A DNA stretch of 64,000 bases from Telmatactis stephensoni (taxonomy: Eukaryota; Cnidaria; Anthozoa; Actiniaria; Isophelliidae). Positions 35,291-48,069 of this stretch are shown here, piece by piece; positions within the stretch are counted from its first letter, which is position 1; the number at the start of each line of letters is the position of its first letter. Below the pieces are notes generated by a model. The model was given only the letters and a program-made list of their open reading frames with translations. It was not told the origin of the DNA and ran no database searches. A program made the position numbers and the translations under genes. The stretch is taken from the NCBI GenBank assembly GCA_029948255.1, contig JALIZF010001542.1, forward strand, positions 333,089 through 397,088. The letters are read 5' to 3'.

Positions 35291-38200
35291 CTGAAAAACC
35301 AGAAATAAGTTCAAATTATGCAGCATATAAAATCATTATGCCCTCAGTCTTTACAAAGTACACAGGCGATCCTGCAATCGTGTGGCATTTTAGTTCTCAT
35401 GCAAAAGTTTTCCTGCATTAAATGTTCTTGAAACTTCTTTTTTACCATACTCTTTCAATTTTCTTGGCAGTATTCATTGCTGTTTGCTTTTATTTTATTT
35501 TGCATTCTATTTTGCTTTTATTTTATTCTGCATGCATTTTTATTTGTTTACTGTTTACATACCTCACCAGACCATTATAGTTGAACACCCACTACCATGG
35601 ATGGTCACTTGGAAACATTTTTGATGAATTTTTGACATTTTTCATTTCCATGGAACCAATCAGGTATGAGATAATTTTAGGGGGGGAGTTTAAACTTAAC
35701 ACTAAATGTTTACAAAAACACTAAACTCCTTGAATTATCTCATACCCCATTGGTTCAGTGAAGAATAAAATGTCAAAAATTCATAAAAAATGTTTCCAGG
35801 TGACTATGGTAACAGGGATTCAACTGTAAGTCCTGAGTTTTGTTTTCACCATATGTATTAACTCAGTTGTAGGCTTCACATACCTGCCAACCCTTCATGA
35901 TTTTTAATATGGAGGAACTGGATATATTTTTGGTACTTACACTTGTGAATCAATGTTCAATGGGGAGAAGGGGTGGGAGATTAGATAGCAAAGCTTAAAA
36001 AAGTCATTACAGTGAACTACTCCTTTAACCTTTAAAATACAGTCTCAATTGGGGGGAGGGGGAGGGGGTTAACTGACACACTTCAATCCATGTACACTGC
36101 AACCAATTCGCCATTCCGAAATTAGAGTTCCAGTTGGATTATGGGACTGTTTTTGGAGACACAAAAGTTCAAAATTCACAAAGAAATGAGGTACAATTCA
36201 CCAAATATGAGACAAGAGAGCATAAATAAGAGAAAGGTGTTTATGATTGTTTACAAGCACTTTGCTCCAAATTAAAATTTATTGGCATCCCCAAAAATGG
36301 TCCCATAATTCAACTGGAACCCTAATTTTGAAATGGCGAATATCAATTATGTTTGATTTAAATGATTTAATTAGTTAGGATTTGTAAATTGAGCTGAAAA
36401 GCCCTGTTGAGGGAGTCTCAATCATGTATGTATGTATGTATGTATCAACCATCAGCACTCTACAGTTAGGCAGGTAACTTTTTGGATGCAAAATAGAAAT
36501 ACCTTGGCCTTGAAATAATCTGAATTTTATAATCTAACATTTAAAGATGGCTTAAAGATGGGAGTAAGATTATATGCTAATGACAAAATAGCATGTTAAT
36601 GATGTGGGTGCAAAACGACTTACATGCATGGAATGCAAAACTTCAATGAGAAGCTGGCTCTGAAATTAGTCCCCAAGTTTTTCATGGATACTGCTTTTCA
36701 ACTGCAATATTTTTACTTTGAAGATGGAAAAAAGAACTAATGGCGTAGGACATGATAGAGTAATTGCACTTACCCTGTGCAACAGTACACATCTAAATAG
36801 TACTAAAGTTAGTACTTTTGCATGGGTTAATCACTCTACAGAATAAACATATAGAGTTGCCACACTTAACCCATGAAAAAGTACAAAATCTACTTTGTAC
36901 TAAAAGTATAAAATCCTTTGTTTTCCATTGTTTAATAACACTTTGTACTATTTAGCTAGTACAATTTCAAAGATTAAGTGCAATCACTCTACCTTAAGGA
37001 TTTTCAGAGTTTAAATTGTAAATTTGGTAATTACAGTAAATGAAAATTTGGTGTTGCTCATCACCCTTGCTCAATTACAAAGGGTGCAGCTCAACATGAT
37101 CAAGTCCAAGGTATAGAAGGGCACATAAAACCAGATGGTTACACATTTAAATACAAATGTACATACACACACATAGCAGCCACCATATGACCCATACACA
37201 TCTGATCATGCAGCACAGATCGAATGTACTTTTTTACTGAGGGAGGAAAACTGGAATACCCAGAGAAAAACCTTTGCAGCAATTAAGGGAGAGAACAAAC
37301 AAGAAACTCAAGCCATGTAATGCCTCATCCAGGAATCTAAGCCAGGACCACAGAGCTGTCCGACTGGCACTCTCACTGCTTAGCCACCCCAGTTTATGTG
37401 TTGATATGATTCATCCATGATGTGCATCTAAATTATTGTATGAAGCACACAGTTCTGTGTTTACATCATTAACATGCTACTGTTATTTGCATATTATTTT
37501 CTCATTTGCATGAAAAAGTTACATGAAATTGCTAAAGGTATTCCAGGATATAAACAATTAAAAAAATTAACCAGTGCTTGCCTTCAAGACATAGAGCGAT
37601 AACACTTAAATCGTGAAATAACTTAGTAACTAAATAGAGTCAAATAGTAGCAAAACCCTTTGTTTTCTATTGTTTCATTAGTACTATTTGTACTTTTTAG
37701 TTAGTACTTGTTTCACGGTTTTAGTGCTATCGCTCTATTGCAACATATTGCAACATGTCCCTGTATATAGCCAACCCTCATTGATAATTCATGGATCATA
37801 GGCCTTAATTCCAAGACATCATTTACACAGAATTGTCTATTTCTGAGGTGGGAAAATCCCCATCTATTTTATTGTGTCCAGTTCAGTTTCTCTGACAAAA
37901 AAAGATGATTTATTTGCAATGAATTCTACAGGTTTTATCGCAAAATGATTTAAGAAAATAAGCATTTTTTCTATTTCGTTTTACTGCAAACTACCTACCA
38001 GTTAACATATATAACCTAGAAGACAAATATTTGGTGTGGATGTATTTTCTTTGAGGAACTGATTGATATGTTCTCATTCTTTAAAGTTCACGTAACATTT
38101 TTTGTTTTTGTTAGTGGTAAAAGATCACAACATCATGGTACAAAATATTAACATGGCATTTAGTTGTTTTCTTATTACATGCCCAATGACTCTAAATATT

Positions 38201-41200
38201 CTGCTATTACTGCTACACCTTTATTTGTATTTCCTTGCTGGCCACCTTCTGGACAATGCCCAATGACAATTGCAGTTTTACTGGACTGCAGCGTTATAGC
38301 ACCCATTCCTTTCTTTTTTGCAAGAACTAATTTGCCTTCTTCTTCTCTTAAAAAATTATACTTTTCTCCCTCAGCATAAATACCGCCTGCCATAAATGCA
38401 GAGAAATCTTTACTCTTGAAGCATTTTGCTATGTTTGGACCTTCTTGTCCTTGAAGCTGAAAACACAGAAATTAAGCTTTATGTTAAAACATACTAATTC
38501 AATTAATATTCATTTGTAATTATAACAAATTATGTATCTATTGACATTTAGTTAAGGTAATTCCATAGAAATAAAACCGAACATAGATTTTTCATTACAG
38601 TGCGTTTGATATAACTTTTGCCAATTTTTTCCGAAGTTTGTTCGGAAGTTCCGAAGTTCGTATCGTACTTGGGAAGTTCACAACGAACTTCGTTGGCGAA
38701 CTTCAAACTTACTTCCCGTGTAAATTTGGTAATTCAGTAGATCTAGAACTGAGCAATGGAAGATTCTGCCAAGGAGTTTAAGGCATATCATGGTTGTCAA
38801 CTTTTTTTTAAAAAACAATATGAAAGAATGACATGGATAATATCTTACAAAGCCAACTAAACTTGAAATTATTGAACGACAAAAACAAACTTGGCCAAAA
38901 AAAACTCTAGGCGTTTTACTAACTACTTTCATATTTATATTCTGATTTATTATTATACAGAAAGATTCTCGAAGCAGTTCATCCATAAATCTTACATGTA
39001 AATGCTCCAGATTTAATTTGCCAAACATGAGTTTTTCTTTGTCAGGAATCGAATTTAGGGTAAAGATAAGATCTTTGGTGGTCGGTCTCAAAGATGACAT
39101 GTCTACACTTTTATTTGCATACATACCAAAACAAAGGTACATTTATAGCGAAAAAAAGAGAGCCACCAAAACTGAATCTTTGTATCTTGATTGCTTTTTA
39201 TGTACTTGAAATAATTATTCTATTTTCTCCCTGTTTTGCCTCGGCAGAACCACTTCTCAAAAATATATCTATTCGCCGCGACAAACGGTAACTTGAGCTT
39301 GTTTGTCTCCTTCAAGCAATCTTTCATTAAATATAAATTGCAAACCTCTTTAGGCACAGCACTTCCCTGTTTGATAAAGCTAAGAAATTCATAACTAAAT
39401 CGATGTTGACTAAAACCACGAAGTCGATTCTAACCGAATTTACGCGGGAAGAAAGGTTCGAAGTTTGCCAACGAAGTTCATTGTGGAACTTCCAAAGTAC
39501 GGACTTGAACTTCTCAAACTTTCCGAATGAACTTCCGGAACTCACTTAAAAGTTATGTGAAACGCACTGTAAATTTCGTACAGTTATTAACTAAGCTTTA
39601 CTGATTTCAAAAATCAAATAAAAAATGGGGGTCACCAGGTTCGTTTTTACGCATTTTTGAGGCCGTGCACCAGCAATTTTTGAAAATGGAAAATCGAACA
39701 AAAGGCACGAATTTTGTCCTCAAAATAGGCTTTGACAGTGGGAGGACTAGGGCGAGTTTAGACGAAAAAGTATTAAAAAAGCAGATATCTCTTTCAGTTG
39801 TTTCTCCAAAAGTCCTTTGTTAGTGTTTTTAGTCTTCTTTATTTGATGTTTTCAGAGTTATTTGCCATAATTTTGAGCAAAATGGTATTTTTCATCTAAA
39901 TGGTGGCCATCTTGAAAACTTGAAATATCTCCGTGTGCACCAACTCACGCATGGTAGAATCGTGCACAGTAGAGCATGCGCAATGCAAAATTACAGAATT
40001 ACCTTAAAAGAAAACAAGAATATTTTTTCATATTATAAGTATTGTTAATTTGGCTATACTGTCTGCATTACGGCATGCCATTCTTCATCTATATTATTTT
40101 ATTGCTGTTGGTAAGATCTTTCGATATCACACCAACCATGTATAAAAACTATTAACAAAATCTAAAAAATATTTACAAAATCACAAAATAAAACATAACA
40201 CAAAAAACCTAATAAAATATTGTATTAAAATGAGGTCGACCTTTGATTTCAAAATACTGCTTCAACATATAGACCACTTGCAGCACCTGCAAGTTTATTT
40301 AGATAAACTAGTTACATTTGTAAGTTGGTGTGAATGGGGCATAAGTCACAGAATTGACAGAATCAATGGATTTAATGGAATCAACAGAATTGATTGAAAC
40401 ATTATATTTATAGACACATTCAGGGCATTCATACAGACCAACCAAGCACAATCAATAAGAGTTTTGTTAAGGCCAATTTACAAGGTGCAACTTTTGCCTA
40501 CTACTGTTGCATGCAACTTGCTCACGATATATTTTAGTGGCTATTTACACGTGCACAACTTTGCATGCAATAGTTTCAGGCGAGTTGTAGGCTTGATTAC
40601 ATGAGGCAATTTGTGTTGTATTTATGTTGTAAGCAAGTTGCATGCAACAGTTGTCACTCTGTGACGTCACGTTTTGAAACGAAACGGGATAGCCTGGGGA
40701 CTAGGCTGTGCTTTACCAAGTTGTATATTGCTACACCTATGTAGTTGTATAAACAATATATACACCAAGTATATATACCAGCTTGTAAAGATTTTACTGT
40801 CAAATTCAATGATAGCTGCACTCAGGACAAAGGTGTTAGACTTTCAGTCACCAATAAAATGCAAAACTGTCTTCAACAAAACTTCATTTGAATAACTTTC
40901 TTGCAAAATTAATATTTCTGCAAAAATTGATGAAATGTTTAGTTGTAAGAACCTTACTTGAAAATAAGTACGTAATTGAAATAAAGGGATGTTTTTACTC
41001 ATTAAATCATACTTTTGTTGTATTTTCAATGTCTTGTATTAATTAATTTCAGATATTGATAGGAAAAAAGATAGATTGAGGTAGATATCAACTCATTACC
41101 TCTACTATATGAACACCCTGGATGTATTTATATATCCATTGATTCAGTTAATTCTGTTGAATCTACAATTTAGACTGGCTGCCTTCAGCCCATGGTCTTC

Positions 41201-42082
41201 AAAGAGGTTGAAAGAAACCCTGATTACTGTTCCCCTTATGAAGGTGTGAGTTTCTAAAATGTACACTATTTCTACTTGTTTTTGTCTCTATCTATTTACT
41301 CTGGCATATGCAACTTAGGCTTGTGCAAATGACTTTTTTTGTGCAAATCGACTTGTGTGAAAAGACTTTTGTGCGAAATGACCATAAATCCTTTTTAAGC
41401 TTGTTCACTTATTCAATAACCTGCAGTGTATAGCCACAAGAATGTTGCACTAAAAGTATTTGAAACAACGGCTCCTTGGGATCCTTAACACAGCACTCCC
41501 AAATCATGCGTCCTTTTCATTTTTTTATACAGAAAGGACACACATTTGTACATTGGAACCTTTGTGTAACTTAACAGTACCAACCTAACCTTGTACCCAT
41601 ATGAAACATTAGCTTATAATATAACAATATTATTGAAGAGGTACGTAAGTGCAAAAACAACACAAGTGATCATTGATCAAAGCATCTATTCTCCTCAAAA
41701 TCATTTTATTTTCCAAGAAGAATTCAGTATTTGATCAAAGATCATTTACTGTTTTTATGGGGACCTCTTCAACCACACAGTAAGCAACACCTAAGGTTTT
41801 TGTTCAAATTCAGCAAGGATAAAAGCAAGGGATCCCTTTCTATGCACCCTTCCTCTTTAACTTTACTGTTACTGCTCAAGCCATGCAAAGCAACAGAATG
41901 AGGAGATCTAATAATTCCAGCATTACTCATGAAACTATTACCTTAAAAGCATTTGCGTGTCCAGCTGTTGTCCAGGCTGCACCACCATCAAGACCAATAA
42001 TACAAGCTTTGTCACAATGGGCAGTACCACTGGCATCTTTAGTTTGAGCTATCAAGTTATCAATATAACTGTCCCAACTCAT
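35015..42082 (-). CDS. PFN: Profilin gene with two alternative terminal exons
   Basis: The N-terminal coding exon 42082-41942 (47 codons, MSWDSYIDNLIAQ... to GHANAFK) ends in phase 0. It can join either 38456-38175 (93 aa, total 140) or 35290-35015 (91 aa, total 138); both acceptors are in phase 0 and each exon has its own stop. Profilin is a small cytosolic protein that binds actin monomers, proline-rich ligands and phosphoinositides. The N-terminal Trp and Tyr of SWDSY are the usual poly-proline contacts, and both C-termini have the final helix (KGVAVIAEYLESL). An AG at 42096-42095, twelve bases before the ATG, suggests a non-coding first exon upstream. No second N-terminal exon is seen between the two terminal exons, which argues against two whole genes. 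Confidence 0.88.
35578..35826. mobile_element. TA-flanked foldback MITE
   Basis: Ends TAGTTGAACACCC and GGGATTCAACTG; TA duplications at 35576-35577 and 35827-35828. Arms extend through GAAACATTTTT and TTTTTGACATTT. Probably Tc1/mariner-like. Confidence 0.8.
36105..36344. mobile_element. Foldback MITE
   Basis: ATTCGCCATTCCGAAATTAG at the left pairs with CTAATTTTGAAATGGCGAAT at the right. Inner arms include GTTCCAGTTGGATTATGGGA and its near-complement. Confidence 0.8.
36758..36989. mobile_element. TA-flanked foldback MITE
   Basis: GAGTAATTGCACTTA and TAAGTGCAATCACTC form the ends; TA flanks at 36756-36757 and 36990-36991. Inner words AGTACTAAAG / TTAGTACTTT are shared with 37594-37735. Confidence 0.75.
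37110..37395 (-). repeat. Diverged tRNA-derived SINE, minus strand
   Basis: Shares GAGGGAGGAAAACTGGA and GGGAGAGAACAA with the SINE at 12840-13175. The tRNA-like head (minus strand GTGGCTAAGCAGTGAGAG) is degenerate. It lies between two arms of the repeat family seen at 19884-20482. Confidence 0.6.
37594..37735. mobile_element. TA-flanked foldback MITE
   Basis: GAGCGATAACACTTAAATCG and CGGTTTTAGTGCTATCGCTC form the ends; TA at 37592-37593 and 37736-37737. Confidence 0.8.
38175..38456 (-). CDS. PFN: Profilin terminal exon, proximal alternative
   Basis: 282 nt including TAA at 38177-38175. It encodes FMAGGIYAEGEKYNFLRE, LVLAKKKGMGAITLQSSK, TAIVIGHCPEGGQQGNTNKG and AEYLESLGM. The Lys-rich loop resembles ordinary profilins. 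Confidence 0.9.
   Translation of the reverse strand, partial: LQGQEGPNIAKCFKSKDFSAFMAGGIYAEGEKYNFLREEEGKLVLAKKKGMGAITLQSSKTAIVIGHCPEGGQQGNTNKGVAVIAEYLESLGM
38552..40007. mobile_element. TIR element (outer) in the profilin intron
   Basis: Short inverted ends TTAAGGTAATTC and GAATTACCTTAA enclose 39570-40007 sequence plus the inserted 38598-39569 element. A related TTAAGGTAATTGGCC end followed by CGCACGCCTACTGCGCATG occurs at 63457. Confidence 0.55.
38598..39569. mobile_element. 972-bp TIR element with TA duplication, nested
   Basis: Ends CAGTGCGTTTGATATAACTT and AAGTTATGTGAAACGCACTG; TA flanks at 38596-38597 and 39570-39571. Imperfect arms over 100 bp are rich in GAAGTTC/GAACTTC words. A 154-residue minus-strand open frame inside has no recognisable domain, so the element is taken as non-autonomous. 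Confidence 0.8.
40472..40650. repeat. Dispersed repeat, GGTGCAACTTTTGCCTA family
   Basis: GGCCAATTTACAAGGTGCAA and AACTTTTGCCTAC match the reverse complement of 33715-33770. The copy also has internal inverted GCATGCAAC words. Confidence 0.6.
41942..42082 (-). CDS. PFN: Profilin N-terminal coding exon
   Basis: 141 nt. The ATG is twelve bases inside the exon (5' UTR from about 42094) and the donor is GTAATA from 41941. It encodes MSWDSYIDNL, then CIIGLDGGAAWTTAG, the conserved profilin N-terminal half. Confidence 0.9.
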
Positions 42083-45000
42083 GATTAACAGTACCTGTAA
42101 AATAAAAATAAGTTAATTACAAAAGAAAAACCGAGGTCCCACTCCAGTGATGGAATTTGACAAAATAGGAGCCTTGTGGGCCAAATGCCATGAACTTATA
42201 TATAAGAAATGGTTCACTTTCTTCACTCTAAGTCTTTGTATATACTGAAATGTATCTTTTGAAGTCTGCATCTTCAGAATTTGTAGGTTGAGAAATGAGG
42301 GTCTGTTTGAGCCTTCAAACCACTCTTGGCCATGGGCCTGCTTATTAGTTATCTTTGATTCAAAATAAAATCAAATGTTCAAGGGTTTTCTTGTAGCACA
42401 TCATTTTGCCTCTTGAAACCTAAATTTGCCGAGTAGATCCAGTTGATTACAACTTATAAATCCACAAAAAATATTGACAGTTCAAGGATGTAGTGCAGTA
42501 AACCATTTGTAAATGAAAAAGAAAAAAAGAAAGAAAAAAACATCAGGTTTCCAATACTTAAGCATATAGATATCGTCGATCTCTAATAAAAACATTTATT
42601 GCATTATTTTTTTGTGTTTTTTTTGTGGTGTGTGATTGAGTTGGAACTAGACGCACAATGGTGCGTTTACTCGTGCCCAGCCCAAGGAATTGAGCCAGCT
42701 TGGGATACCTGTGGTCTTACATAAGCTAGATGCCAAAACTGCATGGTCTTTTGCAGCCATCAGTTTATTTGCTTGGTTGCCCATCCAGTTTGTAATATTT
42801 TCAAATTATAAAATTTAAGTGTCTAATGTATTCTAGAGTTACTTTGCAGATGAAAGAAAAAGGACTATGTGGTTTGCATTTAGTAATGTTGTTACTGAAA
42901 ACAAAAGAAAACAAAAAGATTTACAGTCTGCTATTAGTTAGCCAATTCTTTTACTAGCAAAGGAATGTGCTCGATTGCCTACATGTAAGCATCAATTTGG
43001 GGAACAATAAATCAAAATGTCTATGCACACACATTCCAGCTGACTTTTTTTTCTGGGGACGGGAGAACAGGATAATCCAGAGAAAAGGGTTCATCCTGCA
43101 CTACCATTAGAATGAAGCTTGTGATTTGTTTGACTCGTGAAAATAACTCTGTTTTGCTCAGAAAGTTTCACTGCTTTGCTTTGATTGATGCAAGTCAAAC
43201 TGAGCTGAGTCATGTTGTCGCGATGGAACGTGCGTGGCCTCGTTTCCATGCCTGCCTAATTTGCATACACATTTGCGACTACGACGAAACATAGATAGAT
43301 TGAACGGTAAACCTAGACTCGTGCCGGCCTGCGGCCTGGGCACGAGTAATAATCCACTGTAAGGTCTTATGTAGAATATGAAGATAATAAGTTTGGTATT
43401 CACAATTCACAACTATCTCCTTGCATTGGTTACTTAAAAACTCAGAAAAAATGGAATTTTACTTATGTCTGCCTCTATTATTTAAGAATAAAAAATATAT
43501 ATTTAATACTTTTCAAACCCAAAAATTTCAAACAATTGAATATACAAAAATCAGACTACCAAAATACCAAACCATTGTTTGGGAATTTTTTATAAGACTT
43601 TCCTTCTTGTGCTACTTAAACCTGTCAACAAAACAGCTTTCAGAAGTTTTGTTAATGTTTACTAACAACTCCACAATAAAATCAAACAAGATTAGCTGCG
43701 AAAAACTTTCAAAAACTTTTCCCAACCGCAAACTTGGTTCGTGTGGGATCAATTATTTAAAATTCATCACGAAAAAAAAATTCTTCGTTTAAAGGCATCC
43801 CAACCAGATATATACAATTTTGAACACGAGTAACTCTAATTAAGTTGTCGTCCTCGATTAGCAGTAGAGTCGAATACTATGTACATGTTGAAACATTCGA
43901 TTGCGAAAGCCAGTTAATTGTATTTATATTTGTACATTGTTCGATGAAATGTCGAATTCGGGAAGCCAGACCAATGCACTAAGCAACTTCGCAATTTAGA
44001 TTAGAAGCCGGCGTCCGACTTTTGGGACTATTAATTCTAAAATGTCTTGAAGTCCTTAGCCGTGAACTACTTATGTCAATACAACGTTAACAGAAAAATG
44101 CATTCCTTCGGTGATTCCAAGAATCACATATTCAACAAGTTTTAGTGGCTGCAACTTTTCAATTCGCACAAGAAAACGCCATCCAAGTTGAAAAGTCAAT
44201 TTTAACCTCAAAACATCATCTGCTATTAAAACTAACTATTTTCTTCGTATTCCTGGGCAAGGGCTGGCTTTAAATTAGAAATTTTCAAAATCTAGAGCAA
44301 CTTAAACTTCAGTTTAGCAACACAAATTAAACGAAGTTCGTTTACTAAGCGCCATCTTCAATCTGATTAAATATTAGATAATTCATAATTCTAGCCTTTC
44401 TGCACTGAAATCGATTCATCTATTTGAACCTAAATGCCATCTTTCGATGCTAGATAGGAGGGAGACAGTATAGAATAATTCTGAACACCATTTTGGATGT
44501 CAAATCAAACGAAGTGACTAGCATCACGGCCACATGAACAAGAACTTCTCGGCTTCACTCAACTCTCGAATTTTATCGCGCTGAAACTCTACACACCCCC
44601 AAAACCGCAAATTTAAAGCATCCCCAGTTTAACCAAGCATCAAATGCTAAATCATCTTCGGGAGTTGAGTACTTGTGGATTAATTTTGAGGTTTTAAAGC
44701 GCCTAAGCATTACCAAAGAGAATGGCGTTCGAGAGTTCTATGGAAATACTGCAGGAGTTCAACATTTAGGCCAACCGATTAGGGTGTATATCGTACATAG
44801 CGAGCTGAAACAAGCACTCTCGGACCTTCACTCTGTCTGAGTATAATACAATTACATCAAAGTGATCAACTCACGTGGAAATTGGAGTTCAAAGAAGGGA
44901 AAAATCAGCACAGATATACCACACGTCTCTTCCGTAAACTGCAAGGAAAGAGGACTGCGAAGGGGCGCGGTGGACAAGACATCGGGATCACGAGCCCGCG

Positions 45001-45788
45001 AGCACAGGTCACGTGGTTATGATGCATATCTAATCAGGCCCTTTTATTTCCGGTTTGGTCGATGATGCAAAGATAACGAATATTCGACCTACATGATTTT
45101 GAGAAAGTTTTATGGACTTTTAACAACACAATAGAATTTATAACGTTTAATTTTTCTTATTAAAATGATGAAAATACGATGTTGTAGGTTGCACGATTTT
45201 ATATTTATTCATTTGGAAAACTCGTTGAATAAACAAAATTGCGCAAGAGTTCTAATTTTATGCATTACTTCACTTCAGCAGAAACCAATTGACTTCATCA
45301 GTAATGTTTGTCGTCATTAAAGCGAAAAGACATGTTATGACACGTATCGTTAGTTGCAGTAGCTACAAACGGTGTCTCAAAGCATTCAGTTTCCCCTTTG
45401 CCTCATATTTTCTCTTTCTTTAATATAATAATAATAAATAATAATAACTTTATGAACGTCTTAAAATCCTAATACCCTATTAATCTGCTGTTTAGCTATG
45501 TAGTAAAATCATGTTTATTGTCTGGCCACACTAAAGGCGGGGTCATTGATGACCGGCCACCCAACCACGAGTAGCGATTTTTTCAATTGTCCTTTAGCAG
45601 TTTAGAGTAATATAATATTCAACGGTTAATAATAGGTTGGAATAAGAATATGGTAAACGCCGGTTCTCTTTGGAACGGAACACACCCTCAGGGCTCAACA
45701 GTACTGACGTAAGCAGTGCTAATATGCTCGTGCATTGTAATCTCACCACCAATCAGGTCATACCAACCCAGACGAGTAGGGCAGTAAC

Positions 45789-46041
45789 AGGCTCGTAACA
45801 TGGTATATTTTCGTCTCATTGATCCCGGGTTTTACGGAAATTTTGAACCCTGAGTCCATATTTTTAGAAATTTTTGATCCCTAATCCTTGGTGCAAAAAA
45901 CTGAGCTGATCCCTGATCCTGACTCAATGTCCCTGATCCTCGATCCCACCCATTTGATCCCTGAGCCCTGGCCTCTGATGCCTGATCCTGGCCATAATTT
46001 TGGGGCTCGATCGCTGATCCCATATACCATGTTACGAGCCT
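45789..46041. mobile_element. TIR element filled with GATCCCTGATCC-like repeats
   Basis: Ends AGGCTCGTAACATGGTATAT and ATATACCATGTTACGAGCCT are flanked by GCAGTAAC (45781-45788) and ACAGTAAC (46042-46049), a 7-8 bp duplication. The interior is a degenerate array of GATCCCTGATCC-like words. Confidence 0.8.
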
Positions 46042-46139
46042 ACAGTAACGCTGGGGTACACAGGCAAAGATACAAAAGAAAAAGACTGTAATATTGCACA
46101 AAAAATAAACGCGTCTTCAGTGTCCGTTAGATCAGAGCT

Positions 46140-46595
46140 GATCGTTTTATGGAGATATTTGCTACATACTCTTCTTACAGTGGGGTCTGTCAAGAAGGCT
46201 GTTCGGCTTAGAGGGGTCCGCTTTATAGAGAGCCGTTCGTCTTATAGGTGGATGCCTCACGTCTTGCCTTCTTATAAAGGTGCCCCTCATATAAGGCTGC
46301 ATAGCTTCTTATGGAGGTGTCCGTCAAAGGACCGGTCGACCTCTTATAAAGGTGTAAGAGGACACCAGGGAGAGCAGACTACATACTGATGGTGTTCCCT
46401 GCATAAATATAGCTATTCTTTATTATTGTTATATGACTAGTCCTTTCATAGGGGTGTCCGCGTCAAAGGGCGTCTTATAGAGGTATTTGCTATATATAGG
46501 GCTTACCCTCAAGCTGCCCGTCATACAAACGGACAGAGGTGCCCACCATATAGAGTGCCGTTCGTTTTATAGAGGTCTCCATTGGGAAAGGCCCA
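46140..46595. repeat. Degenerate array of CTTATAGAGGTGTCCG-like units
   Basis: Words such as CTTATAAAGGTG, TTTATAGAG and AGGTGTCCG recur every 15-40 bp in one orientation. The pattern resembles subterminal repeats of DNA transposons. Element ends are not identified. Confidence 0.6.
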
Positions 46596-48069
46596 GCTGG
46601 TCATGAATCATTCCAAGTGAGTCATTGCCTGATGACATCATATTGACTCACACAGGAAATGCGATTTCACCATAAAGTGTTCAGCTGAGCGCCACATATA
46701 TGAAAAAATTACCCATTATTCTCATTAAATTCCCAAACTCATAAGTTAAAACTGAATAATAAACAAAGAAATCAGTTATAACCAAACCGAGACAAGAATC
46801 TCAGCGTTTGTTTACTGATGTATAAAAGGGACGGTCGATCCCACCTGGAGAGGTCGTAATTGCAAGACGGAAGTGAGAAATGTTGTTCAAACACGTCTGG
46901 CTTTGGTCGTGTCGATTGGTGAAAATTCCTATCTTCATAAGCTAATACAATCATTGCTATGACGTTGAATGTCAACCTACTGAAAATACAGGCCTACGGT
47001 ATATAATTCAAAACGGTCAGAGCGATATCACTTTACCCCCCAATCAAATAATCATGAACCTCAAATTAAGATCAGATTAGTAGGGTATAAATATTTGCTG
47101 CGATAAGTTTCGTTTTTCATGGGTGCCGATGTTGTTTATAGTCTACAAAACCACGTGGCTCGCCATTCTTTGGTGTGTCTAGGAAACCATGTGGAAAATT
47201 CTAGAAACACACTCAGTATGAATTCACAGTGACCTCAGATCAACTTTAGAGATTTTTTGTTTGGAAGAATATTTCCATATATAGAAAGGAGAAAGGACCA
47301 TTTTAATACGGGGAAAATGCGGAACCCTTTTTTTCTACATATTCAGTTTATCTACAAAATCGCTAATGGTTGGTCTAAATCAAGCTAATCAGAATATTCC
47401 CAAGTTGGGGGTCCGTCTGCTTCCATTCCGTCTTTATAACCTTGTCAACAGCTAGTCTTGGAGAGAGAACGCCATGGAAAACAGATTTGAATAAAGAAAT
47501 GAAATTGGGGAATAAAAGAGAGAAAAAAAAATTAAGAAACGATTTATTTGTCCAACAAATAAAAAAAGAGGAAATTGAAGGTGAATTTTTACCACCGAAA
47601 TTTGCATAGATTCGCATTTGACATGTAATTTCACTTTAATATAAAATTGAATATTACCTCAGTTTACAATAATAAACATGAAAAATTAAGAGAAAATAAA
47701 TTTTGTTTGGCGAGAGAAGAAAGAAAATTAAGAGAAAATCTGATATGCATGCATTCTCTTGAAAATTGATTTGGCACTGAAACAATAGCAGCCGTTCCCA
47801 AAAAGAGATTAAAATTGAATACATGAACAAAGCATTCAATGTCAAAAAATACGACCACTTCATCGTTATCATCATCATCACCATACTTTCGGACGTTGGA
47901 CTGTTTTTCCCCTCCTCAGTAGACCAACACTTGAGTCTTGTTGATGCCCCCTATGGGCGTGGCAGCCTTTTAGCGAAATCACCATCGTATTCCTCTCAAA
48001 GAGAAACCGAGAACTAGGTGTAGACTTTACTAGATGATGCACACTCGGTAATCACTTGGCTCCATGTTT

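Larger units (their letters stand above)
42095..48069. other. Upstream of profilin / downstream of the PNPLA gene
   Basis: No coding exon is recognised. The profilin promoter and any non-coding first exon must lie here, perhaps near 44500-44830, but I see no decisive motif. Repeats are listed separately; the 43300-45600 and 46600-48000 parts look unique and AT-rich. Confidence 0.5.

Noticed and set aside
38678..39142. 154-residue minus-strand ORF as a gene
   Set aside because: It lies wholly inside the 972-bp TIR element, overlaps its arm, and shows no known domain.
43421..43792. 123-residue plus-strand ORF
   Set aside because: AT-rich, no conserved motif, no splice or promoter support.
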